64,000 bases of DNA from Mesorhizobium plurifarium (GCA_000824785.1 CCNB01000046.1:188216-252215), one strand, 5' to 3'; shown: positions 29,497-38,183, counted from the first letter of the stretch. Made by a program: numbers and translations. Notes: generated from the letters alone by a model not told the origin.

Positions 29497-30516
29497 TCAG
29501 TGGACCCCTTGCTTCTTCAGCGCATCGGCGATCTTCTCCAGCGTGTTGCGCATGGCCTTCTGCTCGTCGGACTGGGCTTCGACCCAGTCGCGCATGATCT
29601 GCTGCTCGGAGCGCATGTTCTTCACCAGCCCCGAGATGCCGTCGGCAAGATTGGCCATGGCGGTGGCGACGCGCGGATTGGAGCCGCCGCCATTCTCCTG
29701 CAGGCTGCGCAGCCGCTCCGACAGGAGCCGGATGTCCTCGGAGGACTCGGTCTTGGCCGTGTCGGACACGACGATGTCGGAAGAAAGATCGGTGACCGAG
29801 GACAGCCAGTTCTCGAGCTCGGTGTAGAAGCGGGTCTGGGCGCGGCCGGCCTGCAGGTCGAGGAAGCCGAGCACAAGCGAGCCGGAAAGGCCGAACAGCG
29901 AGGACGAAAAGGCGGTGCCCATGCCGGCCAGCGGCGCCGACAGCCCCTGCTTCAGCGCATCGAGCACGGCGGCGGCATCGCCGGTGCCCGGGTCCAGCGC
30001 CTCGATCGTCTCGCGGATCGAGGCGATGGTGTTGAGCAGGCCCCAGAAGGTGCCGAGCAGGCCGAGGAACACAAGCAGGCCGACCAGATAGCGCGAGGTG
30101 TCACGGCTCTCGTCGAGGCGAGTGGCGATGGAATCCAGCATCGTGCGCATCGACGAGGTCGAGAACGCGATCGTCGACGAGCGGCCGATCATCGCCTTCA
30201 TCGGCGCCAAGAGCACCGGCTCGGTGGTTTCGGAGCCCGCGCGGAAGGAGTTGACCCAGCGCACCTCGCGGAACAGCCTCCCGACCTGGACGAAGGCGAG
30301 CAGGATGCCGACCACCAGCACGCCGACGATCAATCCGTTGAGGCCCGGATTGCTGGAGAAGGCAGTCGAGATCTGGCGGGTGAGGATGGCGGCGATGAAC
30401 GCGACGATGATCAGGAAGATCACCATGGTGAGCAGGAAGACCTGCGGGCTGGACAGCTTGTGCGGATCGTAGACCAGGACGTCCGATCGCCTGCCGAAGG
30501 ATCTGAGAAAAGCCAT
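29497..30516 (-). CDS. MotA/TolQ/ExbB-like proton channel protein
   Basis: 339 residues with about four membrane spans (near 27-47, 62-82, 140-165, 192-220). The block LVGLLVFLGLLGTFWGLLNTIASIRETIEAL and later AGMGTAFSSSLFGLSGSLVLGFLDLQ are the MotA/TolQ/ExbB core. The C-terminal 110 residues are a helical cytoplasmic extension. It pairs with the MotB/OmpA-like gene directly downstream and is probably translated with it. Confidence 0.9.
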   Translation of the reverse strand: MAFLRSFGRRSDVLVYDPHKLSSPQVFLLTMVIFLIIVAFIAAILTRQISTAFSSNPGLNGLIVGVLVVGILLAFVQVGRLFREVRWVNSFRAGSETTEPVLLAPMKAMIGRSSTIAFSTSSMRTMLDSIATRLDESRDTSRYLVGLLVFLGLLGTFWGLLNTIASIRETIEALDPGTGDAAAVLDALKQGLSAPLAGMGTAFSSSLFGLSGSLVLGFLDLQAGRAQTRFYTELENWLSSVTDLSSDIVVSDTAKTESSEDIRLLSERLRSLQENGGGSNPRVATAMANLADGISGLVKNMRSEQQIMRDWVEAQSDEQKAMRNTLEKIADALKKQGVH

Positions 30517-30629
30517 CCGTGCCCCGTTTCCGATGCCACCCGCCGCAGAATTGCCGCGACTCTAAACGGAATTGTGACCAAATTGAATGGCGCTTGGCAA
30601 TATGGCCGATAGGCCCCCGCGCCGCAGGC

Positions 30630-31322
30630 CTAGAACCGGCTGACCACCAGGCAGTCGACCATGGCCGCAAGGTGAAGGCCGGCGCCGGTAACGACGAAGC
30701 CGTGCCAGACGGCATTGTGGAAGCGCAGGCCCTTCCAGGCGAAGAAGATGACACCCAGGGAATAGACGACGCCGCCGGCGACCAGCAGCGCCACCGAGGT
30801 CGTCGGCAGCGTCTGGACCAGCGGTCCGGCGAGCACCACACCGCTCCAGCCGATGGCGAGGTAGAAGACAATGGCCAGCCGGTCGTAACGGCCGGGCAGG
30901 AACATCTTGATGGCGATGCCGGTCACGGCCGCGCTCCACACGACGACGATCATGGGCACGGCCAGCGGCGAGTTGTTGAGCTGGGCGAGGAAGGGCGTGT
31001 AGGTGGCGGCGATCAGCAGATAGATCGCGGCATGGTCAAAACGGCGCAGGATCCATTTCGCCGGCCAAGAGACGGGCCATAGATTATAGGCCAGCGAAAC
31101 CGAGAGCACGGTGAGCAGCGACACCACATAGAACACCGCGGCGACATATTCGCCAGGGCCGGAGTGGAAGGCGGCCAAAGCCAGGAAAGCCGAGCCGGCG
31201 GCGATCGCCAGCACGATGCCCACCGCGTGAACGATGCCATCGGCGATCATTTCGGCGCGCGAATAGTGCCATCGCCCCACGAAGGGGATTTCAAGCGTTG
31301 TATCTGGACGCGCGTCGCTCAT
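30630..31322 (-). CDS. hemolysin III family (PAQR-like) membrane protein
   Basis: 230 residues with seven predicted membrane spans. Family blocks: RAEMIADGIVHAVGIVLA near the start, RRFDHAAIYLLIAATYTPF, and FHNAVWHGFVVTGAGLHLAA with the conserved His residues of the PAQR metal site. The start at 31322 is the first of a plausible N-terminus (MSDARPDTTLEIPFVGRWHYS). The hemolysin name is historical; the activity is unproven. Confidence 0.9.
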   Translation of the reverse strand: MSDARPDTTLEIPFVGRWHYSRAEMIADGIVHAVGIVLAIAAGSAFLALAAFHSGPGEYVAAVFYVVSLLTVLSVSLAYNLWPVSWPAKWILRRFDHAAIYLLIAATYTPFLAQLNNSPLAVPMIVVVWSAAVTGIAIKMFLPGRYDRLAIVFYLAIGWSGVVLAGPLVQTLPTTSVALLVAGGVVYSLGVIFFAWKGLRFHNAVWHGFVVTGAGLHLAAMVDCLVVSRF

Positions 31323-31436
31323 CGATGACCCTGCAACGCCTATTTGGGCGCTTGCGGACCAGTATTTCAAGCTTCGGTTGCGGTTTTGCGACTAAAGGCG
31401 CGCGTCCTTTCGACGCGCGAGGAACGCCATTGTCGA

Positions 31437-32237
31437 TCAGCGAGCAGCCAGCGGCTTCTTCACGGTTTTCAGCAGCGCGCGCTGGATGAGCTCGTTGCCG
31501 GCGACGACCTCGCCGCTGTCCAGCATGCCCTGTCCGCCATCCATGTCGGAGACGTAGCCGCCGGCTTCGCGCACCAGGAGAATGCCGGCGGCGATGTCCC
31601 AGGACGACAGGCCGGTTTCCCAGAAGCCGTCCATGCGTCCGGCCGCGACATAGGCGAGATCGAGGGCGGCGGAGCCCATGCGTCGAACGCCGGAGACTTC
31701 GGCCATGACGTTGCGCAATTCGATCAGGAAATTGCCGTGCTGGCCGCGGCCGAGATGCGGCACGCCGCAGCCGATAACGCTATCGATCAACTTGGAGCGC
31801 CCGGCAACGCGCAGCCGGCGGTCGTTCATGAAGGCGCCGCCGCCGCGCTCGGCCGTGTAGAGCTCGTCCATCGCCGGATTGTAGATGACGCCGGCAACGA
31901 TCTGGCCCTGGCGTTCGAGCGCGATCGACACCGAAAAAAGCGGGATGCCGTGCAGGAAATTGGTGGTGCCGTCGAGTGGATCGACGATCCAGCGGTGCTG
32001 GGCGTCCTCGCCTTCGACGGCGCCGCGCTCCTCCATCAGGAAGGCGTAGCCCGGCCGCGCCTTCGACAGCTCGGCGAAGACGATCTCCTCGGCCTTGCGG
32101 TCGGCCTGGCTGACATAGTCGCCCGGTCCTTTCATCGAGACCTGCAGGTTCTGCACCTCGCCGAAGTCGCGCGACAGCGAGCGGCCGGCCTTCATCGCGG
32201 CCTGGACCATGACGTTGAGGAGAGCGGAACGCGCCAT
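31437..32237 (-). CDS. suhB: inositol monophosphatase family protein (SuhB-like)
   Basis: 266 residues. The metal-binding motifs WIVDPLDGTTNFLHGIP (about residue 83) and SSWDIAAGILLVREAGG (about 210) identify the IMPase fold; EERGA replaces the usual EExG. It removes phosphate from inositol-1-phosphate and in Enterobacteria also acts with the antitermination complex. It lies 23 bp downstream of efp on the same strand. The intergenic space on its far side (31323-31436) contains a GC-rich hairpin but no T run. Confidence 0.9.
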   Translation of the reverse strand: MARSALLNVMVQAAMKAGRSLSRDFGEVQNLQVSMKGPGDYVSQADRKAEEIVFAELSKARPGYAFLMEERGAVEGEDAQHRWIVDPLDGTTNFLHGIPLFSVSIALERQGQIVAGVIYNPAMDELYTAERGGGAFMNDRRLRVAGRSKLIDSVIGCGVPHLGRGQHGNFLIELRNVMAEVSGVRRMGSAALDLAYVAAGRMDGFWETGLSSWDIAAGILLVREAGGYVSDMDGGQGMLDSGEVVAGNELIQRALLKTVKKPLAAR

Positions 32238-32260
32238 TTTTTATTCCTGCTTTCGGCCGG

Positions 32261-32827
32261 TCAATCTGCGCGGCGCATATAGGTGATTTCGTTGGTGTCG
32301 ACGACGATGCGCTCGCCGGCCGAGATGAAAGGCGGCACCAGCACGCGGATGCCGTTCTCCAGCACCGCCGGCTTGTAGGAGGAGGCGGCCGTCTGGCCCC
32401 GCACCACCGGGTCGGCCTCGGTGATGGTGAGCGTCACCTGGTCGGGCAGCGAAATGCCGATCGGCCGTTCCTCGTAAAGCTGCACCGTCACCATCATGCC
32501 GTCCTGCAGGAAAGCGGCGCGCTCGCCGACGAAGTCCTTCGCCAGCTCGAGCTGTTCGTAGCTTTCGGTATCCATGAAGACCAGCGCATCGCCCTGCTCG
32601 TAAAGGAAGGAAAAATCCTTCAGGTCGAGCCTGATCTGCTCGACGGTCTCGGCCGAGCGGAAGCGCTCATTGAGCTTGGTGCCGTTGATCAGGTTCTTCA
32701 GCTCGACCTGATTGTAGGCGCCGCCCTTGCCGGGCTTGACGGTATTGGTCTTGACCGCCACCCACAGGCCGCCATCGTGCTCGATGACATAGCCGGGGCG
32801 GATTTCGCTGCCACTGATCTTGGCCAT
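32261..32827 (-). CDS. efp: elongation factor P
   Basis: 188 residues, three-domain translation factor that relieves stalling at polyproline. KPGKGGAYNQVELKNLINGTK carries K34 at the loop tip, the position modified in many bacteria; no modification gene is in this window. The start at 32827 gives the canonical MAKISGSEIRPG. It heads the efp-suhB pair. Confidence 0.95.
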   Translation of the reverse strand: MAKISGSEIRPGYVIEHDGGLWVAVKTNTVKPGKGGAYNQVELKNLINGTKLNERFRSAETVEQIRLDLKDFSFLYEQGDALVFMDTESYEQLELAKDFVGERAAFLQDGMMVTVQLYEERPIGISLPDQVTLTITEADPVVRGQTAASSYKPAVLENGIRVLVPPFISAGERIVVDTNEITYMRRAD

Positions 32828-32956
32828 GATGAACTGATCCGAGTGAGATTTTTCACGCGCGGGTCGCGCTTTGGCGCCTCCAAGACCACAAATCACGCAT
32901 AGTGGCAAGGGAGGGGACCCAAGGCGGCCCGGACATGCCGTCCCTGGCGCCACGCG

Positions 32957-34120
32957 TCAAGGCAGGCGGTTGGCCTTCTGCAGCGCCTGCTTGGTCTGAT
33001 CGTCGTCGAGGCCCTGCAGGAAATCGTCCATCCGCGGGTCGATCAGCCCGGCGCGGCGGGCGACGATGTACCAGGCGCCGGCGAGGATCAGGTCCGGGTC
33101 GGTGCCGATGCCGCCCATATAGAGCTTGGCGAGGCGGTTCTGGGCGGCGACATTGCCGCCTTGCGCCGCCCGCTTCATCCAGGCAAAGCCCGATTTCAGG
33201 TCTCGCCCGCCGCCGCGTCCCTCGATCATCCAGGTGGCGAGGTCGATCTGCGCGGTGTCATAGTTCTGCCGCGCGGCCTGCGCCAGCAGCATGCGTGCCT
33301 GGGCGTCGTCATGCGGCTTGCCGCCGGCCCCGTTGGCATAGAGCTGCGCCATCGCATATTGCGCGTCGGCAAGGCCGGTGGCGGCCGCGCGCTCATAGTA
33401 GACGGCGGCCTTCGCAAGGCCGGCATCGCCGGAATCCTGCTGGACGAGCAGTTGGGCGAAGTTGAACTGCGCAAGCCGGTTGCCGGCCTCGGCCGAGGCT
33501 TGCATCAGCGCGAAGGCGCCCTTTTCGTCCTTCTTCACGTAACGGCCGTCCAACAGCATCAGCGCATATTGGAACTGCGCCTCCGGCACGCCCTGTTCGG
33601 CCGCCAGCGCATACCATTTCGCGGCCTCGGCCGGATTGAGCGGCACACCCAGTCCGCGCGACAGGATTTCGGCCACGAGCGTCTCGGCCGCCGGATCGCC
33701 GTTCTTGGCGCGCTCCATGGCAAGGTTGTAGGCGGTCTTGTAAAGGCCGCGCTGGAAGGCGCCGTAGGCGGCGTCCGGCTGCTTGGCGCCGAAGCGGTCG
33801 GGATTGACGGTGTCAGCCGATGGCGGCGTCATGGTGGCCGGCTGCGGCAAGGTGTTCTGGATCGGCTTGTCGATATGCGGGCCGGCGCCGAACCTGCTCG
33901 GATCCGGCGCGCCGGTGGCCGGCGCGGCTGTGTCCGGCGTGTCTGCGTTGGGTGTGGCCGTATTCGGCGTGCCTGCATCCGGCTGGGTTGCGTCGGGTGC
34001 GCTCTTGTCCGGCGCATTCGTCTCCGGCCGCGGCTGCGGCAGCGGGACGGTCTCGGCCGCCATCGCGGCCTGCGCAAGCAGGCCGGCCAGGACCACCAGG
34101 CAAGGGCCACGCAGGCGCAT
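32957..34120 (-). CDS. Sel1-repeat (TPR-like) exported protein
   Basis: 387 residues. A signal peptide (MRLRGPCLVVLAGLLAQAAM) precedes a Pro/Thr/Asp-rich low-complexity linker (about 25-100, with repeated PDT/PNT units), then several Sel1 repeats (EAAKWYALAAEQGVPEAQFQ, AVYYERAAATGLADAQYAMA, SGFAWMKRAAQGGNVAAQNR). Such proteins are periplasmic scaffolds; in rhizobia Sel1 proteins relate to envelope and exopolysaccharide functions. It starts one base after the thiE-like stop, so they are co-transcribed. Confidence 0.88.
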   Translation of the reverse strand: MRLRGPCLVVLAGLLAQAAMAAETVPLPQPRPETNAPDKSAPDATQPDAGTPNTATPNADTPDTAAPATGAPDPSRFGAGPHIDKPIQNTLPQPATMTPPSADTVNPDRFGAKQPDAAYGAFQRGLYKTAYNLAMERAKNGDPAAETLVAEILSRGLGVPLNPAEAAKWYALAAEQGVPEAQFQYALMLLDGRYVKKDEKGAFALMQASAEAGNRLAQFNFAQLLVQQDSGDAGLAKAAVYYERAAATGLADAQYAMAQLYANGAGGKPHDDAQARMLLAQAARQNYDTAQIDLATWMIEGRGGGRDLKSGFAWMKRAAQGGNVAAQNRLAKLYMGGIGTDPDLILAGAWYIVARRAGLIDPRMDDFLQGLDDDQTKQALQKANRLP

Positions 34121-34121
34121 G

Positions 34122-34769
34122 TCAGTCCTCGAAACGCGGCGCGGTTTCATCGAGCAGCGCGTTGGCGGCGGCGATCGCCGCCCGGGGATCGCGACCGTCG
34201 GCAAAGACGGCGCTGGACAGCGCCACGAACTCGGCGCCGGTCGCGGCCACCGTCTCGACGGAAGCAAGCTCGGAGCCGCCCATGACGATGCAGGGGATCG
34301 AAATCATCTCCGCCCACCATTCGCCGAGGGCGAGGTTGCGATGATGTGGCTCCGGCTTGTTGTCATAGCCGAAACGGCCGAAGAACATGTAGTCGGGCCG
34401 CTCCTCGCCCAGCTCCAGCGCCTCGTCGCGGGTCTTGGCGCCGCCGGCGCCGACCATCATCTTGCCGGCCAGGCGCTCGATCGTCTCGGCGAGCTCCCGG
34501 GGTTTGGCTTCGACATGGATGCCGTCGGCCTGGACGCGCCCGGCGATGCGGCTGTCGCCGGCGACGATGACGGCGATGCCGGCGCCTTGGGCGATCGGCA
34601 CGATCCTCTCGGCGAAGGCCTGGAAGGAAGCGTCGTCCATGCCGTTGTCGGGCAGGATCAGCGAGGCGATGTCGCCGCCCTCGAAGGCCGCGCAGATCTG
34701 CTCCGCCGGCACGAGCGGCGGCGCGATCAGCACGATACGGCAGCGGTTGGGCGGGTTTGCGTCGTTCAT
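34122..34769 (-). CDS. thiamine-phosphate synthase-like (ThiE/TenI fold) protein
   Basis: 215 residues of TIM-barrel ThiE/TenI type: IAVIVAGDSRIAGRVQADGIHV corresponds to the region where ThiE has VNDR and GVHLGQ. The canonical residues are changed here: VAGDSR and GIHVEAKP replace them, and the later ThiE GP(I/V)FxTxTK loop reads FFGRFGYDNKPEPHHRN. It may be a diverged synthase or a TenI-like protein. It is translated together with the downstream Sel1 protein. Confidence 0.8.
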   Translation of the reverse strand: MNDANPPNRCRIVLIAPPLVPAEQICAAFEGGDIASLILPDNGMDDASFQAFAERIVPIAQGAGIAVIVAGDSRIAGRVQADGIHVEAKPRELAETIERLAGKMMVGAGGAKTRDEALELGEERPDYMFFGRFGYDNKPEPHHRNLALGEWWAEMISIPCIVMGGSELASVETVAATGAEFVALSSAVFADGRDPRAAIAAANALLDETAPRFED

Positions 34770-34980
34770 TGGCCTTCGATCCCGGTTTCGCCTATGCCGG
34801 GCGAACATGGTTGCATTGCGGCATAGAGCAAAGGGAGCGGCTTGAACAGTCGGCCGCGCGGGGGCCGCGGCCAAAATGCTTAACCATTGCTGCGGCTTGC
34901 GTCGCCTTTCGGGTTTCGCGGAGGGCGTTGGAAGCCGAGAGGCCGTCCGCTAAATACCCGGCAAGAGCAGGAACAGGCAC

Positions 34981-35712
34981 ATGGCGCAAAACATCTACGA
35001 CCGTCCGGAATTCTTCGAAGGCTATAGCCGCCTCGGCCGCTCGGTCGAGGGCCTGGACGGTGCGCCCGAATGGCCGGCGCTGCGCGCCATGCTGCCCGAC
35101 GTCGATGGCTTGCGCGTCGTCGATCTCGGCTGCGGCTTCGGCTGGTTCTGCCGCTGGGCGCGCGCGCATGGCGCGAGCGAGGTCCTCGGCCTCGACCTGT
35201 CGGAAAAGATGCTTGCGCGGGCACGCGCCGCCGGCGCCGATGATGCCCTCACCTACCGGCGCGCCGACCTCGATGAGCTCAGTCTGCCGAAGGCGCGCTT
35301 CAACCTCGCCTACAGCTCGCTTGCCTTGCACTATGTCGGCGATGCCGCGCGCCTGTTCGCGACCGTCCACCAGGCCCTGGTTCCAGGCGGAGCCTTCGTC
35401 TTCTCGACGGAACATCCGATCTATATGGCGCCGACCAACCCGGGTTGGTCCGTCGATGCCGCGGGCCGGAAGACATGGCCGGTCGACCGGTATCTGGTCG
35501 AGGGACCGCGCACCACCGACTGGTTCACCAAGGGCGTGGTCAAGCATCACCGCACCATCGGCACCACGCTGAATTTGCTGATCCAGGCCGGCTTCGCCAT
35601 CGGGCATGTCGAGGAATTCCGTCCGACGGACGCGCAGATCGCCGCCCGGCCGGAACTGGCCGAAGAGCTCGAGCGGCCGATGTTCCTGCTGGTCCAGGCG
35701 CGGCGAAGCTAG
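34981..35712 (+). CDS. class I SAM-dependent methyltransferase
   Basis: 243 residues. SAM site motif I VVDLGCGFGWFCRWA (about residue 45), post-I acidic LGLDLSEKML, and motif IV region FNLAYSSLALHYV identify a Methyltransf_11-type enzyme. The acceptor is unknown. A TTAACCAT sequence lies upstream at about 34880. Confidence 0.9.
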   Translation: MAQNIYDRPEFFEGYSRLGRSVEGLDGAPEWPALRAMLPDVDGLRVVDLGCGFGWFCRWARAHGASEVLGLDLSEKMLARARAAGADDALTYRRADLDELSLPKARFNLAYSSLALHYVGDAARLFATVHQALVPGGAFVFSTEHPIYMAPTNPGWSVDAAGRKTWPVDRYLVEGPRTTDWFTKGVVKHHRTIGTTLNLLIQAGFAIGHVEEFRPTDAQIAARPELAEELERPMFLLVQARRS

Positions 35713-35823
35713 TCGCCAGCTCCGAATGTCGGGATCAGGCGCCAGTCCGGCGCATTCCTTGGCGACTCCCGCGCGTACCCCGCACTAGTCTGAGCCGTCG
35801 TTGCTGCCTCGAGGAGGTTTCGC

Positions 35824-36221
35824 ATGCGTGGTCGTTGCTTTTGCGGCGCAATTGCTTTTGAAGTCGATGGCCCGGCACAGGCCTGCGTGGTCTGCCATTG
35901 TGAAAGTTGCCGGCGGCAGTGTTCCGCGCCGATGACAACCTACATTGGCGTCTGGACGGCCAGTGGCGATGGCTGGGCAAGCCACCGAAGGTGTTCAACT
36001 CTTCTCCCGGCGTGGAAAGAACATTTTGCGATCACTGCGGTTCGCCGCTTTCCTTCCGCTCAAAGAACATGTCCGGCGTCATGCATTTCTTTGCCGCGGC
36101 GATGGCGGAGCCGGAAAAGTTTGCGCCTACGCTGCATGTCGCTTTCGAGGAGAAGCTGCCTTGGCTGATGCTCGCCGACGGACTGCCGACACGCTTTGGG
36201 CCTGACTATACGAAGGGCTAG
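35824..36221 (+). pseudogene. GFA (glutathione-dependent formaldehyde-activating-like) gene with a one-base frameshift
   Basis: The frame starting at 35824 reads MRGRCFCGAIAFEVDGP with C5, C7, C26 and C29 (CHCESC), the zinc ligands of the GFA fold. Sense is lost after TTYIGV at about 35950. The rest of the fold continues in another frame from 35952 (LDGQWRWLGKPPKVFNSSP then FCDHCGSPLSFRSK) to a stop at 36221. Restoring one base at about 35952 gives an intact 132-residue GFA protein. So a single deletion, or a sequencing error, splits it. The N-terminal part alone would end at 36168 and lack the CDHC ligands. Confidence 0.8.
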
Positions 36222-36388
36222 GTGTCAGCTCCCGAGCGTGATGGTGCATCATCAAGCTGAGTCGTCAGGATGAGGAAGCCCAATATCGGGCCGGCATAGC
36301 GGATGCCGGCATTGGCATTAATGACTATCCCGGCGGCGCTGTTCTGCGCTATGGCTGGGTTCCCGCCTTCTCCAACCTTCCTTTGCCG

Positions 36389-37150
36389 ATGTCAGGCCTG
36401 CTCAGCGATCCGTGGTTCTATGCCGCCGCCATTCCGGCGGTGATCCTTGTCGGCATGTCGAAAGGCGGCTTCGGCGGCGCCGTCGGCTTCGTCGGCGTGC
36501 CGCTGATGGCGCTGGCCATGCCGCCGGTTCAGGCGGCCGCCATCCTGCTGCCGATCCTGTGCCTGATGGACATCGTTTCGGTGTGGACCTGGTGGGGCGT
36601 CTACGACCGCAAGATGCTGGTCGATATGATGCCTGGCGCCGTCATCGGCATCGGGCTCGGCTGGCTGACCGCGGCTCTGGTCACCGAGGAGATGGTGCGG
36701 CTGATCGTCGGCGCCGTCGCGCTGGTGTTCGTGCTGCGCTGGATCTACCTGCAGTTCCGCCACGGCGCCGACCATGCGGCGGAGCCGAACCGCGTCGCCG
36801 CCGCCTTCTGGGGCACGGTCGCCGGCTTCACCAGCTTCGTCGCCCATGTCGGCGGTCCGCCCTTCCAGGTCTATGCGTTGCCGATCCGGCTCGATCCGAA
36901 GGTGCTGTCGGGAACCGCGGCGATCTTCTTTGCCGCCACCAATGCGCTGAAGCTCGTCCCCTATTTCGCGCTTGGCCAGTTCGACGCCACCAACCTGATC
37001 GCGTCGGCCGCGCTGATGCCGCTGGCGCCGTTGTCGACGATCGCCGGCGCCTGGCTGGTGCGCCGCATGCGGCCTGAAGTCTTCTATCCGTTCACCTACG
37101 CCACCGTCGCGGTGGTCGCCGTCAAGCTGCTGTGGGACGGCTTGATGTAG
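36389..37150 (+). CDS. TSUP family transporter (TauE/SafE-like)
   Basis: 253 residues, eight or so membrane spans in two repeats. VGMSKGGFGGAVGFVGVPLMAL and TSFVAHVGGPPFQVYALP are the paired TSUP motifs. Members export sulfite or organosulfonates. ATG 36389 is preferred over TTG 36383; no strong ribosome site is seen. Downstream is a convergent DUF2269-like gene. Confidence 0.9.
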   Translation: MSGLLSDPWFYAAAIPAVILVGMSKGGFGGAVGFVGVPLMALAMPPVQAAAILLPILCLMDIVSVWTWWGVYDRKMLVDMMPGAVIGIGLGWLTAALVTEEMVRLIVGAVALVFVLRWIYLQFRHGADHAAEPNRVAAAFWGTVAGFTSFVAHVGGPPFQVYALPIRLDPKVLSGTAAIFFAATNALKLVPYFALGQFDATNLIASAALMPLAPLSTIAGAWLVRRMRPEVFYPFTYATVAVVAVKLLWDGLM

Positions 37151-37187
37151 AAGCGAAGCGGCCATCCTGCCGCCTCGCTCCAGACAA

Positions 37188-37739
37188 TCAGGCGGCGCTC
37201 GGCACCATCTGGCGGCTGCCGCCGAAGGCGAGCGCGGCGCCCAGCGCAACCACCATCGCCATGCCGGCAAGAACGCCGATGTCGTGCAAAGTGGGCTTCA
37301 GCACCATGTCGGCGATGATTACCAGCATCACCGCGTAGTCGAGGCGCGCCCAGCTCATCATGCGCTGACCGATAGCGAGAACGGCAGGCGTCACGCCGTC
37401 CTTGGCGACCATGGCGCCCATGCGCTCGCCGGTAGGCTTGAAGACCAGCATGCCGATCGAGAAGGTCGTTGCATAGCCGACGAGGCCGATGACGATCCAC
37501 AGCTCGGTGAAGCCGACCCAGAAGCCGCACATGATCAGCCCGAAGACCAGCGTCAGCATCGACATCGGCGCGAAGAACCTGCCACCGAGCTGTCCGCTGG
37601 CGCGCATTGCCAGCAGCTTGTCCTCGATGTTGCCGGCGCGCTCGGCCAGCACGCCGAGCAGAAACAGCACGAAGCCGCCGCCGACCCACAAAACAGCTGA
37701 AACGACGTGAAGGAATTTGACGATCGAATACCAATCCAT
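37188..37739 (-). CDS. DUF2269-like integral membrane protein
   Basis: 183 residues with four to five predicted membrane spans. SIVKFLHVVSAVLWVGGGF near the N-terminus has the paired His/Gly-rich first span seen in the DUF2269/CopD-like group of small membrane proteins. The start at 37739 is preceded by GGGAGC on the minus strand. Function unknown. Confidence 0.85.
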   Translation of the reverse strand: MDWYSIVKFLHVVSAVLWVGGGFVLFLLGVLAERAGNIEDKLLAMRASGQLGGRFFAPMSMLTLVFGLIMCGFWVGFTELWIVIGLVGYATTFSIGMLVFKPTGERMGAMVAKDGVTPAVLAIGQRMMSWARLDYAVMLVIIADMVLKPTLHDIGVLAGMAMVVALGAALAFGGSRQMVPSAA

Positions 37740-37973
37740 GGTTTGCTCCCGGATATCCCGCGTGATTTCAAGGGGCGCGGATCTGCGCGCCGCTTCAGAG
37801 GAGCGGGCTTTTGCGCGTCGCGCGTTTCGGAACGATGTCGCGGCAGCAGCCAACATGTTACCGGCGGCTACGATCGGCGCTCGAAAATCCGGTTTTCAGA
37901 CGATCCCGGGAAGCGGAGCCGCTGTCCTGTTCCGGCACAGGAAAGCGCGTTCGCTTAAAAAATCGCCGCCGCG

Positions 37974-37988
37974 TTAAGGGTTCATTAA
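37974..37988 (+). promoter_or_regulatory. CtrA box ahead of the candidate sRNA
   Basis: TTAA-N7-TTAA (37974-37977 and 37985-37988) is the full CtrA consensus. It lies 14 bp before a TACTAT (38003-38008) that could be the -10 of the sRNA, so the box covers the -35 position, as at CtrA-activated promoters. Confidence 0.65.
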
Positions 37989-38009
37989 GCTTTACGGGCG
38001 TTTACTATG

Positions 38010-38112
38010 CCCATCCAGTTTTGCTGGATTCTTACCGAGTGGTTGGAGCCACTTTGTTTGACGCCTCCCTGTTAAACTCCTGAGAGCCGCCTTATCCGCG
38101 GCTCTTTTTTTG
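38010..38112 (+). ncRNA. candidate three-hairpin small RNA
   Basis: Three stems follow one another: ATCCAG/CTGGAT (38013-18 with 38024-29), AGTGG/CCACT (38038-42 with 38049-53), and the terminator stem AGAGCCGC/GCGGCTCT (38083-90 with 38098-105) ending in a T8 run. The single-stranded stretch before the last stem carries ACGCCTCCCTGTT, complementary to a Shine-Dalgarno. No plus-strand gene precedes this terminator for over 900 bases, so it must end its own transcript. Architecture resembles trans-acting sRNAs of rhizobia such as AbcR or EcpR1; I cannot tell which, if any. Confidence 0.6.
38083..38112 (+). terminator. intrinsic terminator of the candidate sRNA
   Basis: A perfect 8-bp stem, loop CTTATCC, and a run of eight T (38105-38112). 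It is the strongest terminator signal of the window and has no coding gene upstream on the same strand. Confidence 0.88.
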
Positions 38113-38168
38113 TCCGTTGGCGACAAGCCGGCGCCATCCGTCGGCGGACGGCTGCAACGCGGCCGGCG

Positions 38169-38183
38169 TTAACCGTTTGTTAA
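38169..38183 (+). promoter_or_regulatory. CtrA box upstream of rcdA
   Basis: TTAACCGTTTGTTAA is TTAA-N7-TTAA, 115 bases before the rcdA ATG. In Caulobacter rcdA is a CtrA-activated gene, so the site makes sense. No -10 element was fixed. Confidence 0.65.

Noticed and set aside
28467..30516. Zorya-type defence system from the MotA/MotB-like pair
   Set aside because: No ZorC, ZorD or ZorE homologs are adjacent; the neighbours are housekeeping genes and the pair looks like a conserved rhizobial envelope pair.
31399..31419. Hairpin between suhB and the hemolysin III gene as a suhB-motif RNA
   Set aside because: The stem CGCGCGTC/GACGCGCG lacks a T run and I could not match the other parts of the motif.
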